This document shows, piece after piece, positions 9,817-16,801 of a stretch of 64,000 bases of DNA. The notes under the pieces were generated by a model. It saw only the letters and a program-made list of their open reading frames with translations, did no database searches and was not told the origin of the DNA. Positions within the stretch are counted from its first letter, which is position 1. The number at the start of each line of letters is the position of its first letter. This stretch comes from Brachyspira hampsonii (GTDB lineage Bacteria; Spirochaetota; Brachyspiria; Brachyspirales; Brachyspiraceae): contig NZ_MDCO01000010.1 of assembly GCF_001746205.1 (NCBI RefSeq), forward strand, positions 62,001-126,000, read 5' to 3'. Made by a program: the position numbers and the translations under genes.

Positions 9817-10689
9817 TTAATCAAAGAATAATTTTGTCAAGTCAATACCAACTTTAAGTTCAAATCCTAAACCTTGTTTATTAGCTTCAGATGTTCCCAT
9901 TTTAAATATTCCGCCGTAGAATAATCTAGGTTCAAAGAAGAAAGTCCATTCTTCTAGGAAGAACTGTAAACGAGGATTGAATCTTATCCAATACCAATCT
10001 TTAAATGAAGTTTGAGCACCTGATAATATTTTGAATTGTATTTCTGGTCTTAATGCGAACCAATCATTGAAACGCATTTGATATGCTATTCTAAACTCGG
10101 TACCGTCATACCAGCCTTGAGTTAATCTTCCAGAAGCAGGATCATACTGATTTCCTCTTATATATATATTCTGCTGAGCCATTACTGTTATAGAATGAGA
10201 TTTGAAAGCTGCAACATCAGGAAGTCTTTTATTCAAATACATCATAAATACAAAATCTCCTGATGAAGTAAGTCCCAAACTAAAAGTATTTAAGAAATGT
10301 ACATTTGCTGTTAATTCTAAATAATTAAAAGGATTGGCAAGGTTTTTTCCTGGTCTGTTTCCCTCAATTTTATTCCAACCTTCAAGATTATCATATTGTG
10401 CTTGGAATATAAATCCAAATCCCAACCAAGGTACGCTTTTTAATGTTTGCAAATATGTAAGTTTTGTATCAAAATTTTCCATAGTCCTCGCACCTTTAGG
10501 ATTGCTTCCCAAACCTGTTAGATCTCCGGAAGCGTATTCAATGTAAAAACTTAGCATTTTCATTGAACCCGGATATACATTAAAGAATTGAAGAACAGGA
10601 TTTGTTTGAGTATTTGCTGCCTGCTGAGCAAATAATGCACTGTTTGCTAATAAAGCAAAAACTAAAATATTAATAAAAACTTTTTTCAT
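9817..10689 (-). CDS. Putative outer-membrane channel of the glucuronide locus
   Basis: This is a 290-residue protein with a clear signal peptide (residues 1-21, cut after LFA-Q) and alternating aromatic/polar strands throughout, typical of an outer-membrane beta-barrel. It was not recognised as a named family. As first gene of the outer-membrane protein-uidA-symporter unit, with the shared ATACTAGTAT box in its promoter, it probably lets glucuronides cross the outer membrane. That role comes from context only. The sequence ends in TKLFFD, so the last residue is not the usual Phe. Confidence 0.7.
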   Translation of the reverse strand: MKKVFINILVFALLANSALFAQQAANTQTNPVLQFFNVYPGSMKMLSFYIEYASGDLTGLGSNPKGARTMENFDTKLTYLQTLKSVPWLGFGFIFQAQYDNLEGWNKIEGNRPGKNLANPFNYLELTANVHFLNTFSLGLTSSGDFVFMMYLNKRLPDVAAFKSHSITVMAQQNIYIRGNQYDPASGRLTQGWYDGTEFRIAYQMRFNDWFALRPEIQFKILSGAQTSFKDWYWIRFNPRLQFFLEEWTFFFEPRLFYGGIFKMGTSEANKQGLGFELKVGIDLTKLFFD

Positions 10690-10709
10690 AATAAAACTCC
10701 TTTACTAAC

Positions 10710-10746
10710 ATACTAGTATTTTAGTAAAAATAAAATCCATTGTCAA
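10710..10746 (-). promoter_or_regulatory. Promoter and operator of the outer-membrane protein-uidA-symporter unit
   Basis: Minus strand: TTGACA (10741-10746), a 17-nt spacer, TAAAAT (10718-10723), and ATACTAGTAT (10710-10719) overlapping the -10 box. The match to the uxuB and kdgK promoters argues for one regulator. An AAGGAG ribosome site follows before the ATG at 10689. Confidence 0.75.
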
Positions 10747-10964
10747 TAAAAATGATGATTTTTTTATAAAAAAGTAATATTTTAGATTTTTTTATTTATT
10801 TTTTATTGCTTGAAGTTTTTCATAAATGATGTATCTTTAATACAATCTTTATTAAATAAAGAATATTTTGAGTTTTAAATCGGTTTATGGTATGAATAAT
10901 AAAATATGTTTGTATATTTAAATAAATTTATCCGCTTATTATAGCTTGCCGATTAGCTGATTTA

Positions 10965-10978
10965 TGTTTGTACAAACA
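10965..10978. promoter_or_regulatory. 14-bp perfect palindrome upstream of the GntR-type regulator gene
   Basis: TGTTTGTACAAACA is a perfect palindrome 50 nt before the regulator ATG. It differs from the ATACTAGTAT box, so it could be an autoregulatory or second-regulator site. It could also be chance in AT-rich DNA. Confidence 0.35.
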
Positions 10979-11027
10979 ATTTTTATTAATAAAATAAAAA
11001 ATAATTTTAAGGATATATTTTCAGATT

Positions 11028-11735
11028 ATGCCGAAAGTTAAGAATAATAATGCAGATAATTTAATAATATTAGAGAGAGAAATTAATGAGCCTATAGGTG
11101 ATTATGCCGTTAGATGTTTAGAATATAATATTATTAATATGGCATTGCTTCCAGGTACTTTTATTAGTGAAAAGATAGTAAGCGAAGTGTTATCTATAAG
11201 CAGAACTCCTATAAGAGAGGCTTTCTCAAGACTAGAAAAGATGCATTTAATGGAAATATACCCTCAAAAAGGGACTATGGTATCATTAATAGACACTTCT
11301 ATTGTTGAAGAAACCAGCTTTATGAGAATGGTGCTTGAAAAAGAAATAATCAAAATAGTTTGTAAGAATCAGACAGAAAAAGATTTAAAATTAATAAATA
11401 AAAATATAGAACAGTATGAAAAGAACATAAATACTAATAAAGTTTATGAACTTCTCAAATTGGATAATGAATTTCATGAGTTATTATTCTCAATAGCAGA
11501 TAAAAAATTGACATTCAGTTTGATAAGAGATTCTATAAAACATTTTAATAGAGCTAGAATATTCAATATAATGGAAATGGACAGAACTAGGACATTAATA
11601 GAACATAAAAATATCCTTACTTACATAAAAGAAAAAAACATAAGAAAACTTATTCCTCTCATGGAAGTACATTTAACGCATGTAAAAGATGACTTGGTGT
11701 TTTTAAAAAATAAATTCCCTGAATATTTTAAATAG
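11028..11735 (+). CDS. GntR-family transcriptional regulator, FadR/FCD subfamily
   Basis: This 235-residue DNA-binding protein has an N-terminal winged helix (LLPGTFISEKIVSEVLSISR then TPIREAFSRLEKM, residues about 42-75) and an all-helical FCD ligand domain (DNEFHELLFSIADKK, with the His residues of the metal/ligand pocket). FadR-type regulators of hexuronate genes (UxuR, ExuR) belong here. It is divergent from the outer-membrane protein-uidA unit and overlaps no other gene; its stop is 5 nt from the convergent kdgK stop. It is the obvious candidate to bind the three ATACTAGTAT boxes. The ribosome site (AAGGA) is 14 nt before the ATG, longer than usual. Confidence 0.88.
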   Translation: MPKVKNNNADNLIILEREINEPIGDYAVRCLEYNIINMALLPGTFISEKIVSEVLSISRTPIREAFSRLEKMHLMEIYPQKGTMVSLIDTSIVEETSFMRMVLEKEIIKIVCKNQTEKDLKLINKNIEQYEKNINTNKVYELLKLDNEFHELLFSIADKKLTFSLIRDSIKHFNRARIFNIMEMDRTRTLIEHKNILTYIKEKNIRKLIPLMEVHLTHVKDDLVFLKNKFPEYFK

Positions 11736-11740
11736 CGAAT

Positions 11741-12763
11741 TTACCTTTTGACATCTAATCCGTCTTTAGATTTCATTAAATTTATTACCTCATCTTTTGT
11801 TGTTAAATTCCAATCACCCGGTATGCTATGCTTTATACAGAAAGACGCAGCAGCAAATTCTAATATATCCTGATAATTATCAAATAATTGTATTCCGGAA
11901 AGTATTCCTGCCGCAAATGAGTCTCCTGTACCTATTCTGTCAATAATATTTTTTATATAGTATTTTTTGGATTTATATAATTTTTTATCGACATATAACA
12001 TACTGTATATATTATTATGATTTGAACTTATAGCCTCTCTTTTAGTTGTGATTACCATATCTAATGAATATTTATCTATTAACTCATTCATAATAGATTT
12101 GTAGTCATCATCGCTTATATCAGAGTCTACATCTACATTACTTTTTACCCCTAAAATTTTAACAGCATCATATTCATTGGCAAATACTATATCAGAATAT
12201 TTTACTATTTCAGGCATTACTTCTTCTATTTTTTTTCCATATTTCCATAATTTTTTTCTATGATTGATATCGCATGAAACTTTGACATTTCTTTTTTTTG
12301 CTTCTTTTACAGCATATAGTGTAAGATCGGCAGCAGTTTGGCTAATTGCTGGTGTTACTCCGCTTACATGAAAATATGACGCATCTTTGAAAACTTTATC
12401 CCAATCAAAATCTTCTATTAAGGCTTGTGATATAGAAGAATATTCTCTGTCATAAATAACATTTGAACTTCTATAATTATTACCCGGATCTACAAAATAT
12501 ATTCCAAGTCTTTTACCTTCCCAAGATATTGCAGATGTATCAACTCTATGACTTAAAAGCAATTCTTCTACCTTTTTACCAATAGCATTGTTAGGAAGGG
12601 CGGTTACATATCTGCTTTTTAATCCTAATATAGAAGCTAAAACACAAATATTAGCTTCAACGCCTCCGAATGTTGCATTAAGTTTTGAGGATTGAAATAA
12701 TCTTTCATTATCTATTGATGAGAGCCTTAGCATTATCTCTCCAAATCCTATTATATATGACAT
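11741..12763 (-). CDS. kdgK: 2-keto-3-deoxygluconate kinase (PfkB family)
   Basis: The enzyme phosphorylates KDG to KDPG with ATP, linking UxuA to Eda. The 340-residue protein has PfkB family features: an N-terminal GGVEANICVLASILG substrate region and the C-terminal signature DRIGTGDSFAAGIL with the catalytic Asp at about 281. It is transcribed alone from a promoter with the shared operator. The PfkB fold fits several sugar kinases; KDG is chosen because every other step of the pathway is encoded beside it. Confidence 0.9.
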   Translation of the reverse strand: MSYIIGFGEIMLRLSSIDNERLFQSSKLNATFGGVEANICVLASILGLKSRYVTALPNNAIGKKVEELLLSHRVDTSAISWEGKRLGIYFVDPGNNYRSSNVIYDREYSSISQALIEDFDWDKVFKDASYFHVSGVTPAISQTAADLTLYAVKEAKKRNVKVSCDINHRKKLWKYGKKIEEVMPEIVKYSDIVFANEYDAVKILGVKSNVDVDSDISDDDYKSIMNELIDKYSLDMVITTKREAISSNHNNIYSMLYVDKKLYKSKKYYIKNIIDRIGTGDSFAAGILSGIQLFDNYQDILEFAAASFCIKHSIPGDWNLTTKDEVINLMKSKDGLDVKR

Positions 12764-12785
12764 TTTTCTGCCTCTGCTTATTAAT

Positions 12786-12836
12786 ATACTAGTATGTTAC
12801 AAATATTATAATAGTACACTAAAGATTAATTGTCAA
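12786..12836 (-). promoter_or_regulatory. Promoter and operator of kdgK
   Basis: Minus strand: TTGACA (12831-12836), a 17-nt spacer and TATTAT (12808-12813); ATACTAGTAT (12786-12795) lies 12 nt downstream of the -10. This is the third copy of the box found at 6401 and 10710. Confidence 0.75.
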
Positions 12837-12874
12837 ATAAATATTAAAAAAAATTCAATGTTTATTTAAAAAAT

Positions 12875-12910
12875 AAAAAGGTTAAATACTTTTTGATTAT
12901 TTAACCTTTT
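12875..12910 (-). terminator. Terminator of the arsenic/thioredoxin operon
   Basis: AAAAAGGTTAAAT (12875-12887) pairs with ATTTAACCTTTT (12899-12910). On the minus strand the stem is followed by TTTTTATTTTTT, 25 nt past the last gene. Confidence 0.8.
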
Positions 12911-12934
12911 ATAATTTTAAGAATAGAAAAAATA

Positions 12935-13276
12935 TTATAAATTTTCTTTTAGTATTTTAATGATATCTTCTTTGCTTAATACCTTACCATAAGAAAGAAC
13001 TTTATCATCTAATAATAGAGCAGGAGTTGACATTACTCCATACGAAGCTATTTCAGCCATATCTTCTACATATTTAATTGCCAAATCAAGTTTAGCTTCT
13101 TCTACAGCAGCTATTACATTTTCTTCTAATTTTTGACAATTAGAGCAGCCTGTGCCCAATATTTTTATTCTGGCTTCTATAGGCGGTTCTTTTTTTGTTT
13201 CCTCTTCAACGAAGGGATTAATAGAAGGACCTCAGCCGCATCCTCCTCTTCCAAATAGAATATCTCTTAATGACAT
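12935..13276 (-). CDS. Thioredoxin-like protein with in-frame TGA, probable selenoprotein
   Basis: From the ATG at 13276 (AGGAG 6 nt upstream) the frame is open for 113 residues if the TGA at codon 15 (13232-13234) is read as selenocysteine. The N-terminus is then MSLRDILFGRGGCG-U-GPS. The rest is a small redox-active disulfide protein with the active site GTGCSNC, the cis-Pro region STPALLLDD and a C-terminal helix. The Sec would form C-G-U, replacing one Cys of the Cys-rich N-terminal motif found in the sister gene at 13747. Fourteen nt after the TGA a hairpin (13200-13217) with a GUU loop fits a bacterial SECIS. Without recoding, only the part from about 13159 would be called. A point mutation is less likely because the next paralogue has the same feature. 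Confidence 0.72.
13200..13234 (-). promoter_or_regulatory. Candidate bacterial SECIS element, gene 1
   Basis: After the TGA (13232-13234) come 14 nt, then TCCCTTC (13211-13217), loop GTT (13208-13210) and GAAGAGGA (13200-13207). This makes a 7-bp stem with one bulged A. The loop starts 22 nt past the UGA and begins with G, both within the known range for bacterial selenocysteine insertion elements. Confidence 0.6.
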
Positions 13277-13344
13277 ATTTATCTCCTTTCTTTTCTTTAT
13301 ATTAAATATTGTATTAATTACTAATTTTACTAATTTAATATAAT

Positions 13345-13662
13345 TTATAATTTTTCTTTTAGAATACTAACTATTCTATTTTTATCTAATACTTCTCCGT
13401 AAGATATTAGCTCATCATTTACTATAAGTGCAGGTAAAGTCATAACTCCGTAATAAGACATACTTCCTTTACTGTTTGTATATTTTATTGATAAATCTAA
13501 ATCTAGCTCCAATATAGCTTTTCTTAAATTATCAAGCATATCGAGAGAGTTTTTATCATTATTTCCTAAAAGAAGTATCTTTTCTATTTCTCTTTCTATA
13601 CCCTCCTCCTCTAGAGGGTCTGGCAAACAGCCTCAGCCGAATTGCATTCTATTTATAACCAT
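13345..13662 (-). CDS. Thioredoxin-fold protein with in-frame TGA and no CxxC, probable selenoprotein
   Basis: From the ATG at 13662 (GGAGG 6 nt upstream) there are 105 residues if the TGA at codon 10 (13633-13635) is selenocysteine. The N-terminus is MVINRMQFG-U-GCLPDP. The body aligns with its two neighbours (YYGVMTLPALIVNDELISYGEV), but where they have GTGCxNC this protein has LLGNNDKNS, so the thioredoxin-type cysteines are gone. The only likely redox group left is the N-terminal U-G-C. A hairpin (13600-13619) follows the TGA. ORF callers start at an internal TTG (13626) and lose the N-terminus. The alternative is a pseudogene, but the strong ribosome site and intact frame speak against it. 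Confidence 0.65.
13600..13635 (-). promoter_or_regulatory. Candidate bacterial SECIS element, gene 2
   Basis: Thirteen nt after the TGA, ACCCTC (13614-13619) pairs perfectly with GAGGGT (13600-13605) around an 8-nt loop UAGAGGAG. Distance and stem size fit. The G is at loop position 3, not 1 or 2, so the fit is a little weaker than in gene 1. Confidence 0.5.
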
Positions 13663-13746
13663 AATATGCCTCCAAAGTTGGTATATACATATTATAGGTA
13701 TATATTAAATAATTGCAAATTAAAAAATTAAAAAATAATACATTTA

Positions 13747-14052
13747 TTACAATTTATCTCTTAATAATTCAATTATTTCATCTTTATTCAGCACTTTTCC
13801 ATAGGACAATACTTTATCATCTAATACAAGACTAGGTGTGGATATAACTCCATAAGCGGCAATTTTATCTATATCAGTAATATGACCTACTGTTAAATCA
13901 AGTCCCATATCTTTCAAAGCCTTTAAAGTATTTTCTTCTAATTTTTTACAGTTATTACATCCTGTGCCTAATATTTTTATTCTAGCATTTTCATCAGATG
14001 AAGTTGCACATGAACCTCCGCAGCAGCATTCTGATTTTTTCTTAAAGAACAT
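13747..14052 (-). CDS. Thioredoxin-like redox-active disulfide protein with Cys-rich N-terminus
   Basis: This 101-residue cytoplasmic protein starts MFFKKKSECCCGGSCATS, followed by a thioredoxin-like domain with GTGCNNC, cis-Pro STPSLVLDD and helix NKDEIIELL. It is closely similar to the product of 12935-13276. Such small proteins are common beside ArsP/UPF0718-type permeases and arsenic genes and may shuttle metal or electrons. The N-terminal CCCGGSC is the all-cysteine version of the Sec-containing motif of its two neighbours. It lies 27 nt behind the permease gene in the same operon. Confidence 0.88.
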   Translation of the reverse strand: MFFKKKSECCCGGSCATSSDENARIKILGTGCNNCKKLEENTLKALKDMGLDLTVGHITDIDKIAAYGVISTPSLVLDDKVLSYGKVLNKDEIIELLRDKL

Positions 14053-14079
14053 AATCTTCTCCTTTTTTATTATTTTTTA

Positions 14080-15093
14080 TTATATAAGTATAAAATAAAA
14101 ATTATTAAATAAATATCCAATAATTATTATACCAATAGTTACAACTGACACAAAAAATATAAGCAGCGGCATCTTTACAACTTTTTTTATCATGATAATT
14201 GAAGGAAGAGACAAAGCGGTAACAGCCATCATAAATGATAAAACAGTACCGATTCCTGCACCTTTATAAAATAAACTCTCTGCTATAGGTAAAGTTCCGA
14301 ATATATCAGCATACATTGGAATACCTACTAAAGTTGCTAAGGGTACGGAATACCAATTATTTTTTCCTAATATATTATTTATCCAGATTTCTGGTATTAC
14401 ATTATGAATAAAAGCTCCTATTGCCACTCCTATGAAAATATATAAATAAACTTTTTTTATAGTTTCTACAACTTGTTCTTTTGAATATATTAATCTTTCT
14501 TTTTTTGTCATAGTTTGTATTTCTAATTCTGTATTATTGGTTTTTATATTTTTAACAAAATCCTCTAAATATTTTTCCATTTTGAATTTTCCTATTAAAG
14601 TTCCGCCTGCAACAGCAAGTACAAGTCCTACAATAACATAAGCTATAGCAATCTTCATACCGAATATACTTGATAAGAGTATTATAGATGCTAAATCTAC
14701 AAGAGGAGAAGATATTAAAAAAGAAAATGACATAGAAATAGGTATTCCTGCAGAAGTAAATCCTATAAAAAGCGGTATAGATGAGCATGAGCAAAATGGA
14801 GTAACAGTTCCAAGTAATGCTGCTAATATATTTGCATATATTCCATTAAACTTGCTCAATATTTTTTTTGTTCTCTCCGGAGGAAAAAAAGACTGAATAT
14901 ATGATATACAAAATATTAATACAGAAAGAAGAACAAATATTTTTATAACATCATAAAAAAAGAATTGTAATGATCCTTTCAATGTTTCTGATAAAGTAAA
15001 ATTATTTAGTATATTGCCTATCAATGTATTTAGCCATTTCATTGATATTATTTGATCCTGTATAAATATAAATATTGTTTTTATGATTTCCAT
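14080..15093 (-). CDS. arsP: ArsP-like permease (UPF0718/DUF318 family)
   Basis: This 337-residue membrane protein has about eight to ten hydrophobic segments. The family signature TPFCSCSSIPLFIGF (about residues 99-113), with the paired cysteines needed for organoarsenical transport in Campylobacter ArsP, is present, as is the second repeat PMYADIFGTLPIAE. It probably exports trivalent organoarsenicals or related thiophilic compounds. It follows acr3 after 148 nt, in which no clear promoter was seen, and is followed by three thioredoxin-like genes. Substrate is inferred from family and operon. Confidence 0.85.
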   Translation of the reverse strand: MEIIKTIFIFIQDQIISMKWLNTLIGNILNNFTLSETLKGSLQFFFYDVIKIFVLLSVLIFCISYIQSFFPPERTKKILSKFNGIYANILAALLGTVTPFCSCSSIPLFIGFTSAGIPISMSFSFLISSPLVDLASIILLSSIFGMKIAIAYVIVGLVLAVAGGTLIGKFKMEKYLEDFVKNIKTNNTELEIQTMTKKERLIYSKEQVVETIKKVYLYIFIGVAIGAFIHNVIPEIWINNILGKNNWYSVPLATLVGIPMYADIFGTLPIAESLFYKGAGIGTVLSFMMAVTALSLPSIIMIKKVVKMPLLIFFVSVVTIGIIIIGYLFNNFYFILI

Positions 15094-15241
15094 TTTTATA
15101 ACTCCAAATTTTATTTTTTTTAATTAACTTCTAATTTTTTTGATATTTTAATTATTAAAAATATTTAGAGTAATAACATTTACCTTTTATAGATAAAGTG
15201 CTGCATATTGATATTATGTTTTGCATTATTACCGCCTGTTA

Positions 15242-16285
15242 TTAATTTGTGAATTTACTTTTTGTTGCATTTGCTATTTTTACAAGAGTAAGCATTACAG
15301 GTACTTCTACTAATACTCCTACAATAGTTGAAAGTGCAGCTCCAGAATTAACTCCGAATAATGATACAGCTACAGCAACGGCAAGCTCAAAGAAGTTGGA
15401 AGCTCCTATCATTCCTGCAGGTGCAGCTACATTATATGGAAGTTTCAATAAATATGCTGCAATATAAGCTATGAAAAATATTAAAAAAGTCTGTAATATT
15501 AAAGGTATTGCTATCAAAATTATATGTATAGGATTTGATAGTATGACATTTCCTTGAAAGCTGAATAATAATATTAATGTTAATAGTAATCCTATTATTG
15601 TAATATTATCAAATTTATGTATAAAAATATTATTAAAATATTCTATTCCTTTTTTACTGCATACATAAACTCTTGTGATAATTCCAGCAGTTAATGGTAT
15701 AAGTACAAATAATACTACAGATAAAAATAATGTATCCCAAGGTACAGCAACATTTGATATGCCTAATAAAAATTTTACTATAGGAACAAATGCTATGAGT
15801 ATTATTAAATCATTAGTTGCAACCTGAACTACGGTATATGAAGGATTTCCATTTGTTAAAGCACTCCAAACAAATACCATTGCAGTACAAGGAGCAGCAC
15901 CTAAAAGTACGGCACCAACTAAATATTCTTTTGCTAAATCTTTAGGTATTATATTATTTAATATAGTATAGAAAAATAAAGATGATATAAAAAACATAGT
16001 AAAAGGTTTTATAAGCCAATTTACAACCCAAGTGAGAAAAAGTCCCTGAGGATTTTTTGTAATGTTCTTTATGCTTTGAAAATCTACACTCATCATCATA
16101 GGGTATATCATTAGCCATATTAATACTGCTATTGGTATAGAAACATTTGCATATTCAAATTTATTTAATGTGTTTGGTATTACTTGTAAAAATTTTGATA
16201 TTAATATTCCTATAATCATACATATAAATACCCATAAGCTTAAATATTTCTGAAAAAAACTTATATTTTCTTTTTTATTATTCAT
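15242..16285 (-). CDS. acr3: ACR3-type arsenite efflux permease
   Basis: This 347-residue protein has ten predicted membrane segments of the BASS/ACR3 superfamily. GAAPCTAMVFVWS holds the conserved Cys of the fourth segment that is essential for arsenite transport in known ACR3 proteins, and the FELAVAVAVSLFGVNSGAA region is also family-typical. It exports As(III), and perhaps Sb(III), using the proton gradient. It follows arsR by 24 nt and should be induced with it. Confidence 0.93.
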   Translation of the reverse strand: MNNKKENISFFQKYLSLWVFICMIIGILISKFLQVIPNTLNKFEYANVSIPIAVLIWLMIYPMMMSVDFQSIKNITKNPQGLFLTWVVNWLIKPFTMFFISSLFFYTILNNIIPKDLAKEYLVGAVLLGAAPCTAMVFVWSALTNGNPSYTVVQVATNDLIILIAFVPIVKFLLGISNVAVPWDTLFLSVVLFVLIPLTAGIITRVYVCSKKGIEYFNNIFIHKFDNITIIGLLLTLILLFSFQGNVILSNPIHIILIAIPLILQTFLIFFIAYIAAYLLKLPYNVAAPAGMIGASNFFELAVAVAVSLFGVNSGAALSTIVGVLVEVPVMLTLVKIANATKSKFTN

Positions 16286-16309
16286 TGTACTATCCTTTAA
16301 AACTCATAT

Positions 16310-16630
16310 TTAGCATTTACATTTTTCTTTTTTTATTTCATCTTTTTTATATGATGATATATTTGTGTAATATCCTATCAATTTTTCTGCTTTTTTTATT
16401 CCTTCTTCATTAAAACTATAATAAGTCCATTTGCCTTCTTTTCTTCCTACAATGATTTTTGAGTCGCAAAGTATTTTCATGTGATGAGATAATGTTGACT
16501 GTACTATATTTAATTTTTCTAAAAGTTCGCAGGCACATATTTCTCCTTCTTTAATCATTTCTAATATTTTAAGTCTGTTTTCATCGCAGAATGCTTTGAA
16601 TATAATTGCTTCTTCTTTATAATCCCTCAT
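16310..16630 (-). CDS. arsR: ArsR-family repressor
   Basis: This 106-residue winged-helix repressor carries the metal-binding motif EICACEL in the DNA-binding region and the recognition helix QSTLSHHMKILCDSKIIVGR. The C-terminus EKCKC supplies further cysteines that may bind As(III). It would repress its own operon and release DNA when arsenite binds. It is the first gene of the operon arsR-acr3-arsP-thioredoxin-like genes. Repeated ATCGAT boxes lie in its promoter. Confidence 0.93.
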   Translation of the reverse strand: MRDYKEEAIIFKAFCDENRLKILEMIKEGEICACELLEKLNIVQSTLSHHMKILCDSKIIVGRKEGKWTYYSFNEEGIKKAEKLIGYYTNISSYKKDEIKKEKCKC

Positions 16631-16660
16631 TTTTATAAACTATCCTTTTAATAATTATAT

Positions 16661-16712
16661 ATCGATTATTATCGATGCGTATTATAATAACATACATATC
16701 GATAATTGTCAA
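16661..16712 (-). promoter_or_regulatory. arsR promoter with ATCGAT operator boxes
   Basis: Minus strand: TTGACA (16707-16712), 17 nt, TATTAT (16684-16689). ATCGATNNNNATCGAT lies at 16661-16676 over the start region, and another ATCGAT-like half (ATATCGATAA) lies in the spacer near 16696-16706. The spacing suits an ArsR dimer; binding is inferred. Confidence 0.65.
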
Positions 16713-16801
16713 TATGTTTATTATTATTTATTGAAATAAAAACATATAATGATATAATTTAGTATTGATTATTAATATTAAATAATTTGGAGTTTTATAG
16801 T

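Noticed and set aside
13152-13343. Plus-strand ORF of 63 codons over the first TGA-containing gene
   Set aside because: It is antisense to the better supported selenoprotein candidate and has no ribosome site or motif.
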